DNA of 11,195 nucleotides. Source: Clostridia bacterium (lineage in GTDB: Bacteria; Bacillota; Clostridia; Oscillospirales; Acutalibacteraceae). Both the position numbers and the translations under genes were made by a program. The notes beneath the pieces were generated by a model that was not told where the DNA came from, made no database searches, and was given only the letters and a program-made list of their open reading frames with translations. This document shows positions 1-5,751 of the stretch, piece after piece (position 1 is the first letter of the stretch; each line of letters starts with the position of its first letter). The stretch covers positions 1-11,195 of the forward strand of contig JAFOFS010000264.1 in the NCBI GenBank assembly GCA_017387165.1. The letters run 5' to 3'.

Positions 1-4
1 AGAC

Positions 5-34
5 TTGACGCGACCCCTCAAAATAAGGTAAAAT
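5..34 (+). promoter_or_regulatory. Sigma-A-type promoter at left edge
   Basis: A TTGACG -35 box (5-10) is followed after 18 bp by a TAAAAT -10 box (29-34), a good match to the vegetative consensus. Transcription would start near base 41 and give a leader of about 50 nt before the ORF at 90. The leader is strikingly AT-rich compared with the genes around it. This is read from sequence only. Confidence 0.6.
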
Positions 35-89
35 ACAAAATGGACATTTTTGTGCTTTATTTTATCTTATTTGACAAGGAGGAGAGCGT

Positions 90-302
90 ATGGCGCGTCA
101 CGGCAAAGTCGTTCGCAAAAACCACACCAAAGCGATCGTGCTGTCTTTGTGCCTCGGCATCGTGGCGATTATCGCCGCGGTGGCGGTCTTTTTGGCATCC
201 AACGGCGCGTTTGCCTCCTTGCTGGCCTCCGTGTTTCCCGATAAAATTTACATTGCCAAATACAGGATCGCCAGCACCAGCATTTTGTTGGCGCCTGCCT
301 GA
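90..302 (+). CDS. Short single-helix membrane ORF, possibly a truncated gene
   Basis: Predicted 70-residue protein that I do not recognise. The start is well supported: AAGGAGG at 76-82 lies 7 nt before the ATG, and a promoter-like sequence sits upstream. The N-terminus is basic (R3, K6, R9, K10, K14) and is followed by a hydrophobic helix at about residues 15-37. This is the pattern of a signal anchor or uncleaved signal peptide, with the rest outside the cell. Codon use looks native up to about residue 52. From base 248 onward the reading frame is simply antisense to the 3' end of the convergent gene at 248-517, so the last 18 or so residues may not be evolved protein. It could be a genuine small membrane protein, or the 5' stump of a longer exported protein cut at a rearrangement. 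Expression signals are solid; identity is unknown. Confidence 0.5.
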   Translation: MARHGKVVRKNHTKAIVLSLCLGIVAIIAAVAVFLASNGAFASLLASVFPDKIYIAKYRIASTSILLAPA

Positions 303-517
303 ATCAGCAGCACCGCCAGCAGCAACAGCATCATCTGCTCGCCGTCCCGCGGCTTGGGTGGCGGTGGCGGCGAAACGGGGGGATGCGGCGGACGGGATGC
401 CCGCAGGGTCGCGGCGGTGCGGCGGTCGTAGTCGGCGGCCACGCGATGCTCACGGGCACGCTGGGTGGCGACCCTCACCCGTGCCTCCTGCTGCAATTTC
501 CACAGTCCGTTATCCAA
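248..517 (-). CDS. Small protein with proline-rich linker and hydrophobic C-terminus, unknown function
   Basis: An 89-residue protein starting at TTG (517). AAAGGAG at 528-534 lies 10 nt upstream, and no other start is close to that site. Three parts are visible. Residues 1-45 are a polar, arginine-rich and probably helical region (LQQEARVRVATQRAREHR). Residues 43-56 are a proline-rich linker. Residues 62-89 are a strongly hydrophobic tail ending in LAILYLAM, probably a C-terminal membrane anchor or a buried helix. It is the third gene of a three-gene minus-strand cluster, only 7 nt after the stop of the 103-aa gene, so co-transcription is very likely. From memory, small proteins with this polar/proline/hydrophobic layout occur in Clostridia without assigned function. 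Its 3' end overlaps the plus-strand ORF at 90-302, and no terminator is visible. Confidence 0.65.
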   Translation of the reverse strand: MDNGLWKLQQEARVRVATQRAREHRVAADYDRRTAATLRASRPPHPPVSPPPPPKPRDGEQMMLLLLAVLLIQAGANKMLVLAILYLAM

Positions 518-524
518 GGGGAGA

Positions 525-836
525 TCACTCCTTTCCTCCGGCCAAGAGCGGCAACACCTGCGACAGCTGCACCATCCGAATGGCGCCGTCCAGGCGATCG
601 GCTCGTTCGCCGTGTAAGTACGGTCGCAGGGCGCGCAGCAAGCGAGCGTCATCCCCCTCGCTCTGCAAGCCGGACAAGAGCGGCATCAGCTTGCCGATAT
701 CCGGCAACGGCGCGGCCGGCGGCGCTTCGGCGGCCGACGGCGCTTGGCCGAGGTTACCGAGCAGCCCTTGCAGGCGCGCCATACTGTCGGGATCGGACAA
801 GACGCGGTTTAATTTTTCCTCCAGCGAATCGCTCAT
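525..836 (-). CDS. Small helical soluble protein of unknown function (103 aa)
   Basis: Predicted 103-residue soluble protein. The ATG at 836 is chosen because GGGAGG (844-849) lies 7 nt upstream. An in-frame GTG at 854 would overlap the previous stop but has no comparable ribosome binding site. Residues 1-31 form a helix with an SDPDSMARLQGLL segment. Residues 32-45 are an Ala/Pro-rich linker. Residues 46-59 carry LPDIGKLMPLLSGL, and residues 62-100 are a basic helical region (LLRALRPYLHGERADRLDGAIR) ending in a hydrophobic stretch. I recall clostridial small proteins with this organisation (a short 'EEKLNxxLSxP' start, a linker, then 'LLxALxPYL...R...L..A'), but they have no established role. 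It is the second gene of the minus-strand cluster. There is no signal peptide or membrane helix, so it is probably cytoplasmic. Confidence 0.75.
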   Translation of the reverse strand: MSDSLEEKLNRVLSDPDSMARLQGLLGNLGQAPSAAEAPPAAPLPDIGKLMPLLSGLQSEGDDARLLRALRPYLHGERADRLDGAIRMVQLSQVLPLLAGGKE

Positions 837-850
837 CTTGCTCCCTCCCG

Positions 851-1063
851 TCACGTCAAGAGGGAACGGATCTCGGGACGATCGAGCAACGATCGCAGAC
901 GGGATGGGTCAGCCATCAGCGCCGACAGCTCGCGCTGCTGCTCGGCGGAAAGCGACCGCGTCAGATCGCCCGAGGCAATGCGGTCAAGCAAGGCTTCCGG
1001 CGTGGTACCGAGTTGTTTTGCCGCCTGCTCAAGCAGCGGACGGAATTTTGCCGAATTCTCCAT
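851..1063 (-). CDS. Small helical protein of unknown function (70 aa), first gene of the minus cluster
   Basis: Predicted 70-residue, fully soluble protein. The ATG at 1063 is preceded by GAAAGGGTG, with 7 nt between the GGG and the start. It consists of short amphipathic helices: residues 5-17, TPEALLDRIASG at 21-32, SAEQQRELSALM at 39-50, then DPSRLRSLLDRPEIRSLL at 52-69. The C-terminal 'DP-x2-L-x2-LL-x-x-P-x-[IV]-x2-LL' pattern resembles the repeated Asp/Asn-Pro helices of STI1-type domains. The resemblance is by eye only. The gene is divergent from the YfcE-like gene across a 64-bp region and is followed 14 nt later by the 103-aa gene. The reading frame and ribosome binding site make a real gene likely; function is unknown. 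Confidence 0.75.
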   Translation of the reverse strand: MENSAKFRPLLEQAAKQLGTTPEALLDRIASGDLTRSLSAEQQRELSALMADPSRLRSLLDRPEIRSLLT

Positions 1064-1093
1064 AAAATCACCCTTTCATTTGGCGCACGAATA

Positions 1094-1102
1094 TGGTATA
1101 CT
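1094..1102 (+). promoter_or_regulatory. Extended -10 promoter of the yfcE-like gene, in a divergent region
   Basis: TGG-TATACT (1094-1102) is an extended -10 element 25 bp before the ATG at 1128. The best -35 candidate is weak (TTCATT, 1075-1080, 16-bp spacing), consistent with an extended -10 promoter. The whole gap to the divergent minus-strand cluster is only 64 bp, and the palindromic GTATAC makes it plausible that both directions initiate here. I cannot fix a clear minus-strand -35. Confidence 0.5.
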
Positions 1103-1127
1103 ATCGTATGAAACGGAGGAAAGAGGT

Positions 1128-1595
1128 ATGCGTATTTTAGTGGTTTCGGACACCCACGGTAATCTGCACGCGTTGCTGGAAGCCATCGAGCAGCAGACGG
1201 CCGCCAAGCAGGTCTTGTGCCTGGGCGACGGGGTCAACGACTATGAAATGGCCGCCGATCTCTGTCCCGACCGTGAATTTTTTATTGTGCGCGGCAACTG
1301 CGACGGCGGCAGCAGCCGTATTCCGCTCACCCGTACGCTGGAGTTGGGCGGTGTGACGGTGCGGATGACCCACGGTCATCAGGAAGGGGTCAAGGGCGGC
1401 GTCGGTGTCGCCGTGGAGGACGCACGCGCCGTCGGCGCGAAGCTGCTGGTATTCGGTCACACCCACCGCCAATGGGAGCATTACGACGACGGTCTGCACG
1501 TCCTAAACCCCGGCTCGCTGGGGTTTAGGCGGGAATACGGCGTCGCGGATATTCTCCCGAACGGACAGGTGATGGTCATCGGTCTTTCTCTATAA
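1128..1595 (+). CDS. YfcE/MJ0936-family metallophosphoesterase
   Basis: Calcineurin-like metallophosphoesterase of 155 residues, the usual length for the small YfcE/MJ0936-type phosphodiesterases. All metal-binding motifs are visible: D8-x-H10 (SDTHGN), G33-D34, the G56-N57-x-D59 box (RGNCD), H82-G-H84 and G110-H-T-H113. N127-P-G-S130 closes the fold. Such enzymes bind two divalent metals, often Mn2+, and hydrolyse phosphodiesters in vitro; the cellular substrate is not predictable from sequence. It is cytoplasmic, with no signal peptide. The start at 1128 has GGAGGAAAGAGGT directly upstream. HemW follows 27 nt after the stop, so the two are probably co-transcribed. Oddity: after NPGS the family commonly has a Pro-Arg, but here the sequence is LGFRREYG. 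This segment is encoded by a perfect inverted repeat (1502-1529) using uncommon codons. Confidence 0.9.
   Translation: MRILVVSDTHGNLHALLEAIEQQTAAKQVLCLGDGVNDYEMAADLCPDREFFIVRGNCDGGSSRIPLTRTLELGGVTVRMTHGHQEGVKGGVGVAVEDARAVGAKLLVFGHTHRQWEHYDDGLHVLNPGSLGFRREYGVADILPNGQVMVIGLSL
1502..1529. repeat. Perfect 10-bp inverted repeat inside the yfcE-like gene
   Basis: CCTAAACCCC (1502-1511) and GGGGTTTAGG (1520-1529) are perfect reverse complements around the 8-nt loop GGCTCGCT. The hairpin lies in codons 126-134 (LNPGSLGFR) and uses CTA and AGG, which are rare in this GC-rich gene set. No T-run follows, so it is not a standard intrinsic terminator. Confidence 0.7.
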
Positions 1596-1622
1596 TCACA
1601 TTATGCAAAGGAGGGGTGTTTG

Positions 1623-2726
1623 GTGACCCCGATCGGTTTGTATCTGCATATCCCGTTTTGCGTTTCCAAATGCCCGTACTGCGATTTTTATTCGTTTGCG
1701 GCGGACGAGGAAACCATGGACGCCTACGTGGAGGCGCTGATCCGCGAGATGGCGCGGTGGAGTCGCGACACGCACGCGGTGGCGGACACCTTGTATCTCG
1801 GCGGTGGCACCCCCTCGTTGCTGGGCGGAAAGCGGCTGGCGCGGCTGGTGGAGGCGGCACGGCAGGCGTTTGGTCTGGATAACGCGGAAATCACGCTGGA
1901 GGCCAATCCGGCCGAGCGGTTGGACGACACCTTTGCCGCGTTTACGGCGGCAGGCGGCAACCGTCTTTCGATGGGACTGCAGACCGGCACCGATGCCGCT
2001 CTGCAACGGCTCGGACGGCGGCACACGGTCGCGCAGGCGGAAGCCGCGTGTGACGCGGCGCGGCGAGCCGGCATCCGCCGCTTGTCCTTGGATCTGATGC
2101 TGGCGCTGGAGGGTCAGACCGAGCAAGACGTACGGCACAGCGTGGCGGTTGTGGACGAACTGGGCGCCACCCACACCTCCTCCTACCTGCTGAAAATTGA
2201 GCCGGGCACGCCGTTTGCCACCCGTCCGCTGCAGCTGCCCACCGACGACCAAGCGGCCGAGCTGTATCTGACCGCCGTCGAGGCGCTGGCCGAACGCGGC
2301 TTTGCGCAATACGAAATCTCCAACTTTGCCAAAAACGGCGAGGTCAGCCGCCACAATCTCAAATACTGGAATTCGGACGAGGTGCTGGGCATCGGCGCGG
2401 CGGCGCATTCCTGCTATGCCGGACGGCGGTTTGCCTATCCGCGGGATGCGGCGGCGTTTATCCGCGGCAACCGACCGCTTGATGAACCGACCGATGCGAT
2501 CGCGCCGGTCGGCAGCGAAACCGAATACGCGATGCTGCGCCTGCGGCTGTGCGAGGGGTTGACCGAGCAGGGCTTTGCCGACCGTTTTGGGCATCCGATC
2601 CCCGAAAATTGGCGCAAAAAAGCCGCTCTGCTCCCCCCATCGCTGGTGACGGCAGACGCAGACGGCATCCGCCTGACCCCCGAGGGCTTTTTGGTGTCCA
2701 ACGCCATTCTCGCCCATCTGCTGTAA
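1623..2726 (+). CDS. hemW: HemW, radical SAM heme chaperone (HemN-like)
   Basis: Radical SAM protein of 367 residues, typical HemW length. C13-x3-C17-x2-C20-D-F binds the 4Fe-4S cluster. The F after CD, where true coproporphyrinogen dehydrogenase HemN has an extra Cys, and the short N-terminus point to HemW. GGGTPS (60-65) is the SAM-binding glycine motif, and R243-H-N-L-K-Y-W249 is the HemN/HemW signature in the C-terminal half. HemW binds heme and is thought to deliver it to respiratory enzymes; it does not make heme. TTG (1620) and GTG (1623) are adjacent candidate starts. GTG is preferred because AAAGGAGG (1607-1614) is 8 nt upstream, against 5 nt for TTG. Oddity: the segment usually like 'DLM-x-GLPGQT' reads DLMLALEGQT. 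A TATAAT at 1591-1596 overlaps the previous stop codon but lacks a good -35. Confidence 0.92.
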   Translation: MTPIGLYLHIPFCVSKCPYCDFYSFAADEETMDAYVEALIREMARWSRDTHAVADTLYLGGGTPSLLGGKRLARLVEAARQAFGLDNAEITLEANPAERLDDTFAAFTAAGGNRLSMGLQTGTDAALQRLGRRHTVAQAEAACDAARRAGIRRLSLDLMLALEGQTEQDVRHSVAVVDELGATHTSSYLLKIEPGTPFATRPLQLPTDDQAAELYLTAVEALAERGFAQYEISNFAKNGEVSRHNLKYWNSDEVLGIGAAAHSCYAGRRFAYPRDAAAFIRGNRPLDEPTDAIAPVGSETEYAMLRLRLCEGLTEQGFADRFGHPIPENWRKKAALLPPSLVTADADGIRLTPEGFLVSNAILAHLL

Positions 2727-2733
2727 TTTGCGG

Positions 2734-2762
2734 TTGCAGGAAACATAAGTTTGTGATATAAT
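2734..2762 (+). promoter_or_regulatory. Promoter of the yfhO-to-fakA unit (extended -10)
   Basis: TTGCAG (2734-2739), a 17-bp spacer, and TATAAT (2757-2762) preceded by TG at 2754-2755 make a consensus extended -10 promoter in the 77-bp gap after hemW. The leader is AT-rich (ATATATATAA at 2770-2779). In it, CTCC (2784-2787) can pair with GGAG (2792-2795) across a CGAA loop, partly covering the yfhO ribosome binding site; the 4-bp stem is weak. Confidence 0.75.
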
Positions 2763-2803
2763 AGGTAAGATATATATAAATGGCTCCCGAAGGAGGCTCT
2801 CTC

Positions 2804-5728
2804 ATGCAACAACCCGAAACCAAAATGACCCCCTTGCATACACAACCGAAAGCGCAGCGTTCGCCGCTTTGGCTGGCGCTCTGCTTCGTGCTGATCGCCG
2901 GCGGTCTGTTCTTTTTGCTCAAAGGGGCCGAGCAGCTGGTCACGCCGGCGCAGCAGTTTCTGTTCCCCGTCGGCTTTGCGCTGCTGATCGCCGGTCTGGT
3001 CACTCTGTGGCTGGCGATGAAGCACGGAATGCTTTCCGCTGACGCCGGGGACGATCCGTGGTTTTACCCCTGCTTCGCCGGTCTTCTTGCATTGGTGGGA
3101 ATGACACTGGCGTATGCATGGCTCGGTATGTGGCCGATCGGTGATCGCTCCGCGATGATCGTCGATATGCATCATCAGTACGCTCCCTTGCTGGCGCAGC
3201 TCAAAAAGATGATTGTAAGCGGCGACAGCGCTCTGTACACCTTCGAGGTGGGTCTGGGCGCCAGCTTCCTGCCGCTGTTCGGCTATTATCTGGCAAGCCC
3301 CTTCAATCTCCTGCTGCTCCTCTTCCCCGATTCGCTTTTGTGCGAGGCCATTTTGGTCATCACGCTGCTCAAGAATATGCTGACCGCCGCGTTGATGACC
3401 GCCGCCCTGCAATATATCTACGGCAAGCGCACCGCGGCGCTGCCGCTGGTTTCGGTGATGTTCTCGATGAGCGCCTATCTCATCGCCTATTCGTGGAACA
3501 TTATGTGGCTGGACTGCGTGATGCTGCTGCCGTTGGTCATTTGGGGCTTTGAAAAACTGATGCGCGAGGGCAAGTATCCGCTGTACGCGCTGTCGCTGGC
3601 GGCACTGCTGTATTGCAACTACTACATCGGGTTTATGTGCTGCATTTTCCTTGTGCTGTACTATCTCGCGTATCTCTTCCGCGAGCGGCGCGGCTGGCAG
3701 GATAACCTGCTTTCGGTCGTGCGTTTCGGTCTTGGGTCGCTCATCGGCGGTCTGATCTCGTTTGCCTTGCTGCTGCCGGTTGCGGCAGCGTTGGGCACCA
3801 CCTCGGCGGCCGGGGGTACTTTCCGGGAAATGGACACCATGTTCCCGTTATTCGACCTGTTCAAGCAGCTGCTGTTCGGCACCGTCCCGACCATTCGCTC
3901 GGGCAATCTGCCGAATCTGTATTGCGGCATTTTCACCGTGGTGCTGGTGCCGCTGTTTGCCACCACCAAGACCATCCCGCTCCGCCGCCGTCTGGCGTAT
4001 CTGGGCTTGCTGGCGCTGGTGGGACTCAGCACCACCGTCAACAACGCCGACCTGTTCTGGCACGGTATGCACTCCCCCAACGACCTGCCGTATCGCTATT
4101 CTTTCCTGTTCAGCTTCGTGCTGGTGCTGCTGGCGTATGAGGCGCTGGTGCACGTCAAGGATATCACCCCGAAGCAGATCGGCGCCACCGCCGCCGGCTT
4201 GATCGCGCTGCTGGCGCTGACGCAGGTCACCACCGAAAAAGAGCTTACCTTCCTCTCGCTGTACGTCAGCCTCGGTCTGATCGCGGTATACGCGGTTCTG
4301 ACCTATCTGGTGGCGCACCGCAAGACGGCGGCCGAAATCGGCTACGTCCTGCTGCTGGCGGCCGTGATGGTGGAGATGGTGGCAAACGCCAACGCCACCT
4401 TCGTACAGCTCAACAACAACGAATATTTCACCGCCCATTCCGCCTACGTCGATAATTCCATCACCGAAGCCACCCGGCAGGTGGTGGATAAAATGCAGCA
4501 GTGGGACGAGGAAGAAACCGGCGCGGATTTCTACCGTATGGAATTTATTCCGCGACGCACCTGCGTCGATACGGCCCTCTATCACTACGCCGGCGTCACC
4601 GTGTTTGCCTCCAGCAACTCGTACAACGAGACCCGTCTGATGGGTGGTCTCGGCTTCGCGGTCAACGGCGTCAACAGCCATCTGTATCATTCCTTTAACC
4701 CCGTCGCCGATTCGGTGCTGGGCATTCGCTATCTGGCCTCCTCCACCGAGCTGGATACGCTGGAGAAGATCGATACGATCACCCACGAGGGCTGCACCTA
4801 CCATATCTACCGCAACCCGAACGCATTGCCGCTCGGCTTTGTCACCAACGAAGCGGTTAAGGAATGGACCTATTCGTACTACAATCCGATTTTGACCCAA
4901 AACGAAATGCTGCAGGCGATGACCAACAACGGTCAAAAGGTGTTCCGCCTGCAAACCATCGAGTCGGAGACCGCCAGCATCAACGGTACCTCCAACTTCT
5001 CCATCTCGGGCGGCACCAACACCTTTACCTGCAAAATTCAGGAGCGCGGCAACGTGTTCCTGTTCGCCGACTGCCGCGCCGCCGATTCCATTTCGGTCAG
5101 CGTGGCGGATCCGGAGGGCGACAATTCGCAGAATTGGTCGGTCACCACCCATGAGCCGTATCTGATCAACGCCGGCATCCGCGACGTCGGGGATCGGGTG
5201 GAGGTGCGCATCCGCGCCGATTCCTCCTGCACCGGCAACGTCTACGTCGCCATTCTGGACGATGCGGCCTACGCGCAGGCGATGGCCGATTTGGCCGATG
5301 AGGGCATGCACGTCACCGCGGGCGAGAGCAACAAAATGACCGCCATCGTATCCGCCAAGCAAAACGGCACGGTCTTTACCTCCATCCCCTACGACGAGGG
5401 ATGGACGGTCAAGGTGGACGGTATCGAGGTGGAAACCTTTGCACTCGGCGAGGCGATGCTCGGCTTTGACGTCGCCGCCGGCGAGCACACGGTCACCCTC
5501 ACCTTCCGTCCTCGCGGTCTGACCGCCGGCATTCTCTGCTCGGTGGCAGGCATTCTGCTGTTGGCAGCGCTTTGCGTGCTGCAGCGTTGGCAACGCAAAA
5601 AGGCGCTCGCCGTTTCGTCTGAGACAAAGACCGAAGAAACGGGCGACATTCCGCAAGAAGCGGCAGATAAGACGCCTGCCGAAGAAGAAAACCAAAATCT
5701 CCCCCCTCCCACAGAAACGGAGGAGTAA
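2804..5728 (+). CDS. YfhO-family polytopic membrane protein (GT-C-like)
   Basis: Membrane protein of 974 residues matching the YfhO family. The start at 2804 has AAGGAGG (2790-2796) 7 nt upstream; an in-frame ATG at 2780 has no ribosome binding site. Hydrophobic segments begin at about residues 22-40, 52-72 and 88-110 and continue to about residue 527 (roughly a dozen helices). A large extracytoplasmic domain (about 540-915) follows, then a last helix near 920-940 (GILCSVAGILLLAALCVL). Family-type motifs are D121-M-H-H-Q-Y126 in the first outer loop, the YYLASPFN segment near 161, and HSPNDLPYRYSF near 423-434. B. subtilis YfhO is linked to glycosylation of lipoteichoic acid, so a role in moving sugar onto envelope polymers is a reasonable inference; the acceptor here is unknown. 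The last 35 residues are an acidic, Glu/Pro-rich cytoplasmic tail. The lipoprotein gene follows after 23 bp. Confidence 0.9.
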   Translation: MQQPETKMTPLHTQPKAQRSPLWLALCFVLIAGGLFFLLKGAEQLVTPAQQFLFPVGFALLIAGLVTLWLAMKHGMLSADAGDDPWFYPCFAGLLALVGMTLAYAWLGMWPIGDRSAMIVDMHHQYAPLLAQLKKMIVSGDSALYTFEVGLGASFLPLFGYYLASPFNLLLLLFPDSLLCEAILVITLLKNMLTAALMTAALQYIYGKRTAALPLVSVMFSMSAYLIAYSWNIMWLDCVMLLPLVIWGFEKLMREGKYPLYALSLAALLYCNYYIGFMCCIFLVLYYLAYLFRERRGWQDNLLSVVRFGLGSLIGGLISFALLLPVAAALGTTSAAGGTFREMDTMFPLFDLFKQLLFGTVPTIRSGNLPNLYCGIFTVVLVPLFATTKTIPLRRRLAYLGLLALVGLSTTVNNADLFWHGMHSPNDLPYRYSFLFSFVLVLLAYEALVHVKDITPKQIGATAAGLIALLALTQVTTEKELTFLSLYVSLGLIAVYAVLTYLVAHRKTAAEIGYVLLLAAVMVEMVANANATFVQLNNNEYFTAHSAYVDNSITEATRQVVDKMQQWDEEETGADFYRMEFIPRRTCVDTALYHYAGVTVFASSNSYNETRLMGGLGFAVNGVNSHLYHSFNPVADSVLGIRYLASSTELDTLEKIDTITHEGCTYHIYRNPNALPLGFVTNEAVKEWTYSYYNPILTQNEMLQAMTNNGQKVFRLQTIESETASINGTSNFSISGGTNTFTCKIQERGNVFLFADCRAADSISVSVADPEGDNSQNWSVTTHEPYLINAGIRDVGDRVEVRIRADSSCTGNVYVAILDDAAYAQAMADLADEGMHVTAGESNKMTAIVSAKQNGTVFTSIPYDEGWTVKVDGIEVETFALGEAMLGFDVAAGEHTVTLTFRPRGLTAGILCSVAGILLLAALCVLQRWQRKKALAVSSETKTEETGDIPQEAADKTPAEEENQNLPPPTETEE

Positions 5729-5751
5729 ACGACAGAAAGGAGTGCCGAGCG

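Noticed and set aside
71..76. Perfect TTGACA hexamer
   Set aside because: A matching -10 would fall near 94-99 inside the coding start, where the sequence is GC-rich with no TATAAT-like element; the hexamer abuts the ribosome binding site and appears incidental.
40..1065. 341-codon plus-strand open frame covering the left end
   Set aside because: It is antisense to three minus-strand genes that each have their own ribosome binding site and coherent helical products. Its own product is Ser/Arg/Pro-rich low-complexity sequence typical of a GC-rich shadow frame, and its ATG has no binding site.
1591..1596. TATAAT before hemW as a separate promoter
   Set aside because: It overlaps the stop codon of the previous gene and has no acceptable -35 at 16-18 bp, so hemW is more simply co-transcribed with the yfcE-like gene.
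1596..2717. 373-codon minus-strand open frame opposite hemW
   Set aside because: A mirror frame of hemW, which carries all expected motifs.
2780..2803. Upstream in-frame ATG for the YfhO gene
   Set aside because: There is no ribosome binding site before it, and the AAGGAGG for the ATG at 2804 would lie inside the coding sequence.
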